From positions 4,371,395 to 4,435,394 of the forward strand of contig OX336345.1 of NCBI GenBank assembly GCA_946902875.1: DNA of 64,000 bases, in the 5' to 3' direction. Made by a program: the position numbers and the translations under genes. Below are positions 54,851 to 64,000 of this stretch, one piece after another; position 1 is the stretch's first letter; each line of letters opens with the position of its first letter. The DNA is from Nematopogon swammerdamellus. Taxonomy: Eukaryota; Arthropoda; Insecta; Lepidoptera; Adelidae. The notes beneath the pieces were generated by a model, which worked only from the letters and a program-made list of their open reading frames with translations, ran no database searches and was not told where the DNA came from.

Positions 54851-55930
54851 GTCGCGTTATACGATGGAGGAAACAACACTTGACCCGTCGCCGTTGCGGC
54901 GTTGAGGTTATCGTAATAGTGATTGGAGAAATTAGGTGCATCGGAAACTAATTTGTTTATTGATTCAGTCCTATTCTTGTTTTTTTTTTCTTCTGATAAT
55001 AGGTTTGTCTGAATGTGTATGAAATTATAAAATCGGAATTTTAATTTAGAGAAAACAATACGAGTGTAAATGTAAATTTAAACTTATATGATTATATAAC
55101 AGTTCATGAGGCGCTATTATTAAAAGAAAAATTAACAACATTTTTCATATCGCTATGACAGCGAAGATAATTAATGTATTGGATAGCTGACCCCAATTTT
55201 CCGAAATTGCTAAAGTTTTATTCGACATTCTTCATTATATCTTTGTTGAATATAGTTTTAATAGTAAATAAATAACTAAAATAAACGAAAATAAAGATAT
55301 AAATTACTTTAATGCGAAATAATCCCATGTATAAATATATCTTTAAATATAAATTAGTTTTACATAACATACCAATGAATATTTGTATAGATTCTCTACT
55401 TACTAACTGTCCAAATAGTTATCTGTTTAATTAATATTAATTCTATCTAAGTCGTTTAGTTGAAAGTGTGTAATAGTAAACCGTTGTCAAAATGGTTTAG
55501 TAAGACAAACGGCTGTTATTACAAGCATTGAGGCCGAAATCCTAAGCCGATTGGAGCAAGTGACATGAACAACGGTGTGAACGTATTAATGTGAATGGCT
55601 TGACGACTTTCTTATAGGCGGATAAGCTAACTGGAGGTTATTATAATATCGTATCGTGTGTCAACGAGAATTTGTGATCTAAAGTCGCTGTAAATGTGTT
55701 AAAGAATTTAGTAGTATTTAGATTTAATTGATTAAATATGTAGATATTTACTAATAACTAATGTAAAAAAATATCAGCTGATGCATAAATAGACGTGGTT
55801 AGTAAAGATTTTTCATTTAAGACCCATCAGTACCAAAAATCGCTATCCTCGATTGATGTTTTCGCGTAAAGTGCAGAATCAATAAATATTTTATTGTAGG
55901 CGTAATATTTAATAAAAGAAATAATAGGTA
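54851..55930. other. Unassigned AT-rich stretch
   Basis: Nothing recognised. Confidence 0.3.
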
Positions 55931-55935
55931 CTTTG

Positions 55936-56264
55936 TACCGTGTGGGGCCGGTACTTTAAAAGAATAGCCCCACTGCATCTCTCCCCGTGTATGTCGTAAA
56001 AGGCGACTAAGGGATATGGCTCCCTTCTTATATAACTAGGTGGTAGGGTTTAGCCCGCCCGGGTTGGTACCACCGCACTGGATGAAAGGTCGGTCGAAAC
56101 GGCTATGTAAATAGTTCGTGTTTTCCGTCCAGTTCAGTGTAGCCGACACGAAAGAAGGGAAGCACTGACGTGGCACCAAGTTCACCCGGTGTTATGGGCT
56201 TACATCACGGATGTCGTAGGTGATGTAGCCAACCGTGTCAGTTTCCATAAAAAAAAAAAAGGTA
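55936..56264 (+). mobile_element. Chimeric SINE: CCGTGTGGGG head fused directly to family 1 body
   Basis: TACCGTGTGGGGCCGGTACT and GTCGTAAAAGGCGACTAAGG are followed at once by GATATGGCTCCCTTCTTATA, the GGTGGTAGGGTTTAGCCCGC body, and the tail. The tRNA/5S head is absent. The copy at 59461-59792 has the same junction, so this is an established, mobile form and not a local accident. Confidence 0.85.
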
Positions 56265-56629
56265 CTCTCCTTGACGGGAAGGCGTATTGTATTTTTTATC
56301 TATTATGTCAAATTACATGAATATATAACATAGAACACGTTATATAGTCAGGCCACGAAAACATGGGTTTTTCGAATTACTCTTTTGAAAAGTAAATTCC
56401 ACACTCAATAAATATTCAATCCGGAATTGAGATCCGCAGGAATTCTAGCAAAATGCATATTTTTCGGTACATTTTCTCCAATATAAGTTCGCCGGCGGAA
56501 GCGATGACTTGGGGGAGTGTCAAATGGAGACGGGGAGACGCCTAGGTGGACCGCACAATATTACCACCATGCGATTTCTTAGCTCATAAGCTACAAAAAC
56601 TAGGTGACTTATTTTCTTCGAATATCTAT

Positions 56630-56770
56630 TACCTGAGCGCAGCTCGTCCTTCGGCCTCACCCTTAGAGTCTTAGCCTTTTTGATAAACTATATCGTATAA
56701 CTGAACGCAACTCGGCCTTCGACCTCGTCTTCAGTGACTGTGCTTCCTCTCTTCTTTGGCGTATCTAAAA
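56630..56770. repeat. Two isolated units of the 68-bp satellite
   Basis: CAGCTCGTCCTTCGGCCTCA (A at 56641) and CAACTCGGCCTTCGACCTCG (A at 56709) are exactly 68 bases apart. Intervening GAACGC matches the array at 63010-64000. Diverged, about 6.3 kb from the main array. Confidence 0.7.
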
Positions 56771-56774
56771 TAGC

Positions 56775-57425
56775 CTTCTTTTATCTAATCTAACGTTGAA
56801 TGGAAGGGATCACTACCAGCGATAAGCAAAATATATAATATCAAAACAAAAACTGCATAATAATCTATATGATTTCAGCTCTCGAAAGAGACTAAATCAT
56901 TTGAGTTCAGTTCAACAGTATTTGAGAAAAAAAATTATTAATGCAGCACGGAGTGCTCTTATCACAACTTGTCGCATTAAATCCGGAAAAACTTGGAAAC
57001 TAATAAGCAGGATGAAAAACAAAAAAACATTGATATTAATTTTTGTAGTTTATAAGCTAAGGAATCGCGTGATGGTAGTATTATGCCGTCGATCTGGGAC
57101 CTCCTGTATATCTACAGTCGATTTCAGTGAGTTAGTAAAGTTCGTGGCATTAGTAGGTCGTATTCGATTTGTTGAAAGTGTCCATAGACATTTTGTTGTT
57201 TTTATCTTTAAACATACGTGGTACACACATATTGTCTAAAAATTATAACGACATATGTATAATTGCATATAAATCCGATAAGAAATCAGAAACACGGGAA
57301 TTGTTTTAAAACATTTTAATATTTTATTCACATAAATATAGCTTTTATTTAAGCTACATTTTTATTATTAATACTAAATAATACTTAAACTTCACTATAT
57401 TTAATCAACTCTCAAACATAGAAAT
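56775..57425. other. Unassigned stretch
   Basis: A 112-codon open frame at 56901-57239 is not recognised. Confidence 0.3.
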
Positions 57426-57427
57426 GG

Positions 57428-57545
57428 TTCCCTGGAAGAAATCTCTGTAAAGGATAAACTCGCCTTTGCATCTCATATAACGGTTCTAGTGTGCTTATTT
57501 ATGTAAAATGTTTCTTGGAGCAATGAAGTATTTTCTATCTATACC
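57428..57545 (+). mobile_element. LINE 3' UTR fragment (AAGGATAAACTCGCCTTTGCA type)
   Basis: AAGAAATCTCTGTAAAGGAT and TAAACTCGCCTTTGCAT, then GTTTCTTGGAGCAATGAAGT and TCTATCTATA, parallel 19685-19800. Confidence 0.55.
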
Positions 57546-57987
57546 TGTCTCTATCCATAATGTATGGATGGATAGGTTCGAGCAGTTCGACAGCTCTTAC
57601 AGATAGATCGAAAGGTTGCATGCATTGAGTATTACAGTACATGCTCGTGTTGTCGTGTATAAGCCTATATTTGGTCTGTTTCGTGCAACGGAAGAATTTC
57701 TTCTGCTCGAGGCTGGAGGCCAACTCACTAGCGGGTAAATCGAAGAATCGAGTGCGATCTTTCGGCATGATTATATCGCGATCGCGATTCTTTAACGACG
57801 TTTCGAAATTTGAATTTGAATTTACATGGAGGGAACGCACTATTTCTGGAGGACAATCATTGGCACGATTGAAAAATAGCGTTTTTTCTCGATGTGAATG
57901 TCGCTATGGAATCCTAATGTTCAGTTTTAATTAATAATCCAATTGGAATGGTTATTACTTTTAAAAAATTATCTTGTCTTAAATTGT

Positions 57988-58055
57988 CACACTTTTACGA
58001 AATGCACGGGGAGGAATGCAGTGGGCCTATTCTTTTATAATTACGGGCCACATTA
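57988..58055 (-). mobile_element. Diverged CCGTGTGGGG-module fragment
   Basis: The minus strand reads GGCCCGTAATTATAAAAGAA, TAGGCCCACTGCATTCCTCC and CCGTGCATTTCGTAAAAGTG, the first 70 bases of the module with changes. No body follows. Confidence 0.5.
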
Positions 58056-58137
58056 CGTTATGTATGTATTTAATTATGCAACTTAATTTACTCGGCACAG
58101 CGTACAGTAGCTGGCAGTAAATAATGAAAAACGCGCG

Positions 58138-58224
58138 TTAGAAAGAGACAATCCGGTTGTATAGCGTTGCCTCTGTCTCTGTGCGACAGGGACGATGCTC
58201 TACAACCGAATTGTCTCTTTCTAA
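58138..58224. repeat. Inverted repeat, about 27-bp arms
   Basis: TTAGAAAGAGACAATCCGGT through TGTATAG and its reverse complement with about two differences (CTACAACCGAATTGTCTCTT through TCTAA) enclose about 35 bp. Could be a small foldback element. Confidence 0.7.
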
Positions 58225-58229
58225 AGCTC

Positions 58230-58740
58230 GATGGTTTTTTATTTAGTGCCGCGTACTGGTACTCGATTCTCGAATTCCCCGCTTGTAAAGAACGTAGTGA
58301 ATAGGTCTCGAGGCTCGTGAGTAGTGCAATACTGGCCGGCATCCCAGACCACCTTCTGTGAGGAACGGTTATTACGTGCTCTGTGCAGTTACGATTTAGT
58401 CACAGCTAATAATATTTGCATACGCTGGAAGATCGTCAGTCAGGAATATACATGAAATATTTCAAGGTTTATGCAGATAAATATAAGTAGATTGTGTTTC
58501 TCTCTCTGTGAGGAAATAAATGCCTTTAGGAGGCAGCTCTCACCCATTTAGGATTACACTTTGCCCGTTGTAGGTATTTCATAATACGATACTACTATTA
58601 CGTAGGTATATATATACTAAAATAAATAATTATACCTATATGTAACAACTATAAATAATTTTATAATCCATAGTACATTAAGAAATTATTATGCGTTTTT
58701 GGAAAAGTACATTTAATATTACATGTCCCTTGCCCCTTAC
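58230..58740. other. Unassigned stretch
   Basis: Nothing recognised. Confidence 0.3.
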
Positions 58741-58747
58741 TATTTTT

Positions 58748-59232
58748 TTTTTTTTTTATGGAACCTGACACGGTTGGCTACATCACCTACAACATCCGTG
58801 ATGTCAGCCCATAACACAGGGTGAATTATCCATGAGAATATATGCCATGTCAGTGCTTCCCTTCATTTCATGTCGGCTACACTAAACTGGACGGAAAACA
58901 CGAACTATTTACATAGCCGTTTCGACCGACGTTTCGTTCAGTGCGGTGGTACCAACCCGGCCGGGATAAACCCTACCACCTAGTAAGGTAAGAAGGGAAG
59001 GGACCTACAGTTTAACGTGGAATCCGAACCACGGTCAGCCTCCAACGGTCGAGCGGTCACCCATCCAATCACTGACCGCGCTCAGCGTTGCTTAATAACA
59101 GTTGACTAACCAACCGCGCCACTGAGCTACCGAGGCTGACGAATTTTCTTATCCCTTAGTCGACTTTTACGACATGCGACGGGGAGAGATGCAGTGGGGC
59201 TATTCTTTTTAAGTACCGACCCCACACGGTAC
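58748..59232 (-). mobile_element. SINE family 1 with stacked heads
   Basis: The minus-strand copy opens GTACCGTGTGGGGTCGGTAC and passes to the tRNA/5S head and GATTGGATGGGTGACCGC, the body, and an A-tail (plus-strand T-run 58744-58758). A short duplication-like insert (TCCATGAGAATATATGCC) interrupts the tail. Same form as 15842-16302 and 51111-51582. Confidence 0.87.
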
Positions 59233-59233
59233 A

Positions 59234-59459
59234 AGGTGGTAGGCTCAATTTGTAGCCGACTGGGTTGGTACCATCGTACTGGATGTAAGATGGCCGCATA
59301 GCAACCTCGGTTGTGTTCTCCTCTAGTCCAGTATAGCCAGCAATCCAGGGAAGTCTCCGGTATGGCACCTACCTTCTCGGAGGTGATATTGGCAGGTCGG
59401 AGCATGCGCTTTGGCCCCTCCAACTCAGCCACCCATACGGGATTACATAAAAAAAAATG
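59234..59459 (+). mobile_element. SINE family 2, truncated at the shared core
   Basis: It begins at AGGTGGTAGGCTCAATTTGT, the exact start of the shared body, and passes through GTTGGTACCATCGTACTGGA and CCAGTATAGCCAGCAATCCA. CACCTACCTTCTCGGAGGTG and CCACCCATACGGGATTACAT lead to an A-tail. The tRNA head is absent; it abuts the 5' end of the minus-strand copy at 58748-59232. Confidence 0.78.
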
Positions 59460-59460
59460 T

Positions 59461-59792
59461 TTTTTTTTTTGTGTATTTTCTTAAACTGACACGGTTGGCT
59501 ACATCACCTACTACATCCGTGATGTCAGTCCATAACACCTTGGTGAACTAGGTGCCATATCAGTGCTTCCATACGGTCATGCCGGCTACACTGAACTGGA
59601 CGGAAAACACGATCTATTTAAATAGTCGTTTCGACCGACCTTTCATTCAGAGCGGTGGTATCAACCCGGGCGGTTTAACCCTACCACCTAGTAATATAAG
59701 AAGGGAGTCATATCCCTTAGTCGCCTTTTACGACATACACGGGGAGAGATGCAGTGGGGCTATTCTTCTAAAGTACCGGCCCCACACGGTAC
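59461..59792 (-). mobile_element. Chimeric SINE: CCGTGTGGGG head fused directly to family 1 body
   Basis: On the minus strand GTACCGTGTGGGGCCGGTAC and GTCGTAAAAGGCGACTAAGG run into GATATGACTCCCTTCTTATA and the body, with no tRNA/5S head. The junction is the same as in 55936-56264. It is tail-to-tail with the family 2 copy on its left. Confidence 0.83.
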
Positions 59793-59799
59793 AAATACG

Positions 59800-60055
59800 C
59801 TGGGGAGAGTCGAGCCGCGTGGTTCCTCCTCCAGCGCCCCGGTCTGGCCGTGCAGAGGGGGAACCCAGCGAGCGTTGTGGAGGCATTTCCGCCATTGTCG
59901 GTATCCATGGATGGGATTATCTTGTGATCCCGTTCAATGGGTGCTGACATTGTTGGTGGCTCCCAGCACCGCTGTATTCGTCTGGACTATTCGCATGATT
60001 AGTTGATACATTTTAATTTCAATTATGTTTTTATTTAATAGATAGCAGGAACTTT
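59800..60055. other. Unassigned GC-richer segment
   Basis: Overlapping frames on both strands; no protein recognised. Confidence 0.3.
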
Positions 60056-60059
60056 TTTA

Positions 60060-60103
60060 ATGGTCCCTCGGCACAGCCACCCATGCTGGTTTACATAAAA
60101 AAA
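60060..60103 (+). mobile_element. LINE family B, extreme 3' end
   Basis: GGCACAGCCACCCATGCTGG and TTTACATAAAAAAAA match the end of the copy at 47680-47807. Confidence 0.6.
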
Positions 60104-60644
60104 AATTAAAATAAATAAAAAACTTAATATATTGATATTAAGTTTATTTTGACTATATATTTGACAAATGCTCTTTACATCTAATACGCCTAATTACTAA
60201 GTCTTTTGTAGTTAGAATTCTCAGTAAAATTGTTATTCTTGCTCTCGAGATGTACGAGTATTTTCGATAAACTGTAGGCGGTGTAGGTACATTACGTGAA
60301 CAACTAATAAAGTACTTGTAATGAAATTTTTATTTATAAAAAAAACCTACAAAGATTCTTGCCTTCTCAACATACAACAAATTGTGACAACTTCGAGTGC
60401 AGTTTAACTGCCTTAAGAACGCTCAATAAACAATAAACCATAGGTATGTTTTTTTTTTCAAAATTATACATACAAAATTAAAAAACGCATTAAAAAATAA
60501 CTATTATTTTTTGTATTTTGAACATTTTTTTTAGTACAATCGCAAATGTTAATATTTTGGACTTCGAGAAAGTGATAAACCAATTGAGTTCGGTGTAATC
60601 TTTTTCAAGTATTGAGTACTTTTTTTTTATTATTGATAGCGCGA

Positions 60645-60850
60645 CATATGGCGCCGAGCCACCCATAAGGTGTCTAGCGACGCCCATGGACATTCGGTCG
60701 TATGCGGGGGTTGCGAATGCCATGCCGGCCTGACAGGTGCCCATTCACGCCCCTCTTGAAGGACCCGAGACTGTACTTGGGGGGAAATATATGGGCAGGG
60801 AGAGCGTTCCAGAGTTTACCGGTTCTGTAGAGGAAAGATCTGCAGAATCT
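60645..60850 (-). mobile_element. LINE 3'-end fragment (family A)
   Basis: The minus strand has GGTAAACTCTGGAACGCTCT (KLWNAL), AAGTACAGTCTCGGGTCCTT, AGAGGGGCGTGAATGGGCAC and GCCGGCATGGCATTCGCAAC. The end is GGCGCCATATGTCGCGC. It is close to the 42540 copy. Frame broken. Confidence 0.7.
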
Positions 60851-60859
60851 TCTTTCTAT

Positions 60860-61390
60860 CGTATCTTCTGAGATACTTCTTTAAAAACAATTAATAAACA
60901 CAAAGTCCGACGATCGACAATGAATATGGCATGCGATTATAATATCCCCAGTCTTACAAATTACATCTCGTCTCTTTGAAAATTACACAAAATCGTAATC
61001 CGATTTGAGCTTTGTGTTCCCGAGCCCGCGGGCGCGAACGCTTTTGAAGTGCGTGTCAAAGCACCATTCCTGCAGAGATAAAATGGAAGAAAATTACGAA
61101 CAAAATATATGAAGGAGGCGATGACGACGACGTCACCGTCCGCCTATTATTAATTTTGAGACACGCATCTCGTTTTATGAAGATTCTTCAAATTTATTGC
61201 GCTCAAATAAAACTTGACATTGTTTTTGTTTTCAAACGTCCCGGCAAATGGCAGATATTAAAATAATGAACGATAGCCGAGCATAATGATATAACAATGA
61301 CGACAACCAAAGAGTGTTTTTATAGTAGCATTAAGAAAAATACTTTTGTTAAAATCTCCACGTTTGCCTATTTTTTTAATCTTTTTTTTT
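60860..61390. other. Unassigned stretch
   Basis: A GC-rich GAGCCCGCGGGCGCGAACGC segment lies near 61022. Nothing recognised. Confidence 0.3.
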
Positions 61391-61394
61391 ATGT

Positions 61395-61512
61395 TCAACG
61401 ACGCCCATGGTCTTTCGGTCGTATGCGGGGTTGCGAATGCCATGCCGGGCAGACAGGGGCCCATTCACGCCCTTCTTGAAAGATCCGAGACTGTACTTGG
61501 GGCGAGTACTTT
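61395..61512 (-). mobile_element. LINE 3'-end fragment (family A)
   Basis: The minus strand reads AAGTACAGTCTCGGATCTTT, GGGCGTGAATGGGCCCCTGT and GCATGGCATTCGCAACCCCG, ending in CCATGGGCGTCGTTGAACAT. Both ends are truncated relative to 60645-60850. Confidence 0.65.
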
Positions 61513-61514
61513 AT

Positions 61515-61828
61515 TAAAAGATACATTTTAATCTTCGATTTTAAAATATGCTAATCAATGAACAAAAATACGCTTAAAGATCAATTTTGTTTTATTTCAA
61601 TACATAATTAATGCAGATAAACATAGTATCTTTGGAAGGATATAATCAATTATGCAAATTAATATGTTGTTTATGCTTGAGTTAGACGCAAATGTGACAT
61701 AATGTGAAATATTTGGATGGAAACGAAACAAAAATATATGAAGTTGAATGAGAAATAATATTTCTCGAGGATGCACAAGAATTCTGAATATTTTTAAAAC
61801 TACATACAATCAATGTATAGAACATTAT
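61515..61828. other. Unassigned AT-rich stretch
   Basis: Nothing recognised. Confidence 0.3.
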
Positions 61829-61922
61829 TTTTTTTTTGTTATGGAAACTGACACTGTTGGGTACATCACCTACAACATCCGTGATGTCAGCCCTTATCAC
61901 CCGGTGAACTAGGTGCCATAAC
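61829..61922 (-). mobile_element. SINE family 1, 3' end only
   Basis: The minus strand keeps GGCACCTAGTTCACCGGGTG and GGGCTGACATCACGGATGTT, then the TCAGTTTCCAT end with A-tail (plus-strand T-run 61830-61839). Confidence 0.75.
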
Positions 61923-62049
61923 TATTACACAAATAAAGAAAATATTAGTACATTTGAACGTCGAGCTGCCTTTGAAATAGAGGTGAGAGTTTTCTTACAT
62001 TTTAAATTTATTTTCTCATTATTGCCTAGCGTTTAGATTTCTGCATAAT

Positions 62050-62240
62050 TTATCCTTCCTTACCTATAATAAAATCCAACGTCTGCTTTCTGTATGTCTG
62101 AGTGTCTGTCTGTCCGCTTATAACTCGAGAACCACTGAACCGATTTTAATAAAACAAAATTCTACGGATAGCTTGATTCTTCCCATCAACTATAGGCTAC
62201 TTACTATCACGCTAAATGGCTTATGAGGGTAGCAGTGAAG
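62050..62240 (+). mobile_element. Helitron-like 5' portion
   Basis: TATAATAAAATCCAACGTCT and GCTTTCTGTATGTCTGAGTG are followed by ACTCGAGAACCACTGAACCG and CAACTATAGGCTACTTACTA. This order matches the interior of 46782-47088. No 3' end with hairpin and CTAG is visible. Confidence 0.5.
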
Positions 62241-62324
62241 TGAAATATGAGAGCACTTGGCAATATTTGTATGTAACGGACACGGAATCATTCACCCGAG
62301 TAAGAACCGATGACATTACAATAT

Positions 62325-62425
62325 CCTGAAGGGGGAGGGGCGAGGGGGGGAGGGGGGAGAGGGGGGGGGGGGGGTAAGTAGAGGCATATAGGGAGGGGGG
62401 TGAGGGAGGGGCGGGAGGGGAGGTG
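62325..62425. repeat. G-rich low-complexity tract
   Basis: Repeated runs of G interrupted by A or GA. It has potential for G-quadruplex formation on the plus strand. Confidence 0.8.
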
Positions 62426-62470
62426 GAGGTAGAGCGATGGAATCCCCCTTATCCTTATCCTTTCCTTTCT

Positions 62471-62545
62471 TCCTTACCTTTAATAAAATCCAACCTCTGC
62501 TTTCTGTCTGTCTGTATGTATGTCTGTATGTCTGTCTGTTTACCA
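62471..62545 (+). mobile_element. Second Helitron-like 5' portion
   Basis: TTCCTTACCTTTAATAAAAT and CCAACCTCTGCTTTCTGTCT repeat the start at 62050-62100. Two 5' portions about 416 bp apart suggest a local duplication. Confidence 0.45.
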
Positions 62546-62638
62546 TCTTTGGGGTTGCCATATTTACTCCAAGTGTCGATGATGGCCAGACTCAACGGAA
62601 GGGAGGGAGAGGCAGACAGATGGAGGGAGAGGGAGGGG

Positions 62639-62888
62639 GAGAGGGAGAGGGAGAGGGAGAGGGAGAGGGAGAGGGAGAGGGAGAGGGAGAGGGAGAGGGA
62701 GAGGGAGAGGGAGAGGGAGAGGGAGAGGGAGAGGGAGAGGGAGAGGGAGAGGGAGAGGGAGAGGGAGAGGGAGAGGGAGAGGGAGAGGGAGAGGGAGAGG
62801 GAGAGGGAGAGGGAGAGGGAGAGGGAGAGGGAGAGGGAGAGGGAGAGGGAGAGGGAGAGGGAGAGGGAGAGGGAGAGGGAGAGGGAGA
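62639..62888. repeat. GAGGGA hexanucleotide array, about 42 units
   Basis: An almost perfect (GAGGGA)n run. It yields two artefactual frames, alternating Gly-Glu and Arg-Glu. Strand-asymmetric purine tract. Confidence 0.95.
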
Positions 62889-62973
62889 AACGGAAACGGA
62901 GTGTTAAAGATTGTATGGGAATATCGGTTTTTTTAAAGGAAAATCATAATTATAGCTACTAAAAACAAATAAA

Positions 62974-62996
62974 TGGGGGGGGGGGGGGGAGGGGGG
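62974..62996. repeat. G-run
   Basis: Long run of G with one A, about 23 bases. Confidence 0.9.
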
Positions 62997-63009
62997 ATGG
63001 GTGTGACGG

Positions 63010-64000
63010 TGGCCTCGCCCTTAGTTACTTACTTTCTTCGTGGAGGTTTATTGTATTCCAGAATGCAGCTTAGCCTGAAGCCTCGCCGTTAGTTACTTAC
63101 TTTATTTAAGAAGTTTTATCGTCGTTTATCTAAACGCCATTACTTTGATCGAGAAATCGAGAAGGTTTATCGTCTTCCAGAATACAGCTCGGCCTTCGTC
63201 CTCGCCCACAGTTACTAACTTTCATAAAGAAGGTTAATCCTCTTCATTAACGCAGCTCGGCCTTCGGCCTGACCCATGGTTTATCCTCTTCCTAAACGGA
63301 GCTCGGCCTTCGGCATCGCCCTCAGTTACTTACTTTCTTCGAGAAGGTTTATAGTCTTCCTAAACGCAGCTCGGCCTTCAGCCTCGCTCTTTGTTACTTA
63401 CTTTCATCGAAAAAGTTTATCCTCTTCCTGAACGCAGCTCGGCCTTCGGCCTCGCCCTTAATTACTTTCTTTCTTAGAGATGGTTTATCGTCTTCCTAAA
63501 CACAGCTCGGCCTTCGGCCTCGCCCTCAGTTACTTACTTTCTTCGAGAAGGTTTATGGTCTTCCTGAACGCAGCTCGGCCTTGGGCCTCGCCCTCATTTA
63601 CTTACTTTCTTCGAGAAGGTTTATCCTCTTCCTGAACGCAGCTCGGCCTTCGGCTTCGCCCATAGTTACTTACTGTCTTCGAGAATGTTTATCGTCTTCC
63701 TGAACGCAGCTCGGCCTTCGGCTTCGCCGTTTGTTACTTGCTTTCTTCGAGAAGGTTTATAGTCTTCCTGAACGTAGCTCGGCCTTCGGTCTCGCCCTCA
63801 GTTGCGTAATTTCTTCGAGAATATTTATGGTCTTCCTGAATGTAGCTCGGCCTTCGGCCTCGCCCTTAATTACTTACTTTCTTAGATAAGGTTTATCGTC
63901 TTCCTGAACGCAGCTCGGCCTTCGGCCTCGCCCTTAGTTACTTACTTTCTTCGAGAAGGTTTATAGTCTTCCTGAACGCAGCTCGGCCTTCGGCCTCGCC
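63010..64000. repeat. 68-bp satellite array, continues past the window edge
   Basis: The motif AGCTCGGCCTTCGGCCT recurs at 63368, 63436, 63504, 63572, 63640, 63708, 63776, 63844, 63912 and 63980, each exactly 68 apart. Earlier units at 63186, 63254 and 63300 include one shortened unit (46). Each unit has CAGCTCGGCCTTCGGCCTCG, TTACTTACTTTCTTCGAGAA and GTTTATCGTCTTCCTGAACG. The GGCCTTCGGCC segment can form a short hairpin. Confidence 0.95.

Noticed and set aside
62423..62962. 179-codon Arg-Glu repeat protein and 156-codon Gly-Glu repeat protein
   Set aside because: Both are mechanical translations of the GAGGGA hexamer array in two frames.
63010..64000. CRISPR array or coding repeats
   Set aside because: The whole 68-bp unit is conserved, so there are no variable spacers. 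Stops occur in the frames I followed.

Overview
The window looks like intergenic or intronic DNA from an insect, most likely a moth or butterfly (Lepidoptera). It is AT-rich and I find no intact host protein gene. Most of what can be recognised is mobile DNA. The lepidopteran assignment rests on Helitron-like elements with a CCGCG/CGCGG hairpin and a 3' CTAG end, on repeats opening with CCGGCCAAGTGCGAGT, on a 5'-truncated RTE-type LINE with a TGAC-repeat tail, and on many pol III-type SINEs. This is inference from pattern recognition, because no database search was possible.

Layout. 1-6.2 kb: SINE copies, including a tail-to-tail pair, plus two LINE 3' ends. 6.2-9.4 kb: mostly unassigned sequence. 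9.4-15 kb: inverted-repeat elements, a Harbinger-type MITE whose empty site survives in a paralogous segment nearby, Helitron ends and tRNA-like sequences. 15.8-19.5 kb: further SINEs and a tRNA-like sequence. 20-34 kb: sparse, with a foldback MITE at 22.0 kb, a 250-bp tandem repeat at 22.3-23.1 kb, a 548-bp terminal-inverted-repeat element at 30 kb and a 232-bp tandem repeat at 33.4-34.0 kb. 34.4-39 kb: a SINE carrying a perfect internal hairpin, an RTE fragment and LINE tails. 40-42.5 kb: a GC-richer, apparently single-copy island. 43-50 kb: a second SINE family, the 347-codon RTE reverse transcriptase fragment on the minus strand, a short Helitron-like element and Lepidoptera-type repeats. 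50-60 kb: a dense SINE/LINE cluster. 62-64 kb: Helitron-like 5' ends, G-rich tracts, a GAGGGA hexamer array and a 68-bp satellite that runs off the window edge.

How the parts relate. The SINEs appear to be built from exchangeable modules. One common body of about 270 bp occurs with three different 5' ends: a tRNA/5S rRNA-like composite promoter, a plain tRNA-like head, and a non-tRNA module beginning CCGTGTGGGG. Some copies stack two of these. The plain-tRNA family carries a different 3' tail, which resembles the tail of a LINE also present in this window; this suggests, without proving, that the LINE mobilises it. The shared body, the head swaps and the dated MITE insertion are the most interesting observations here.
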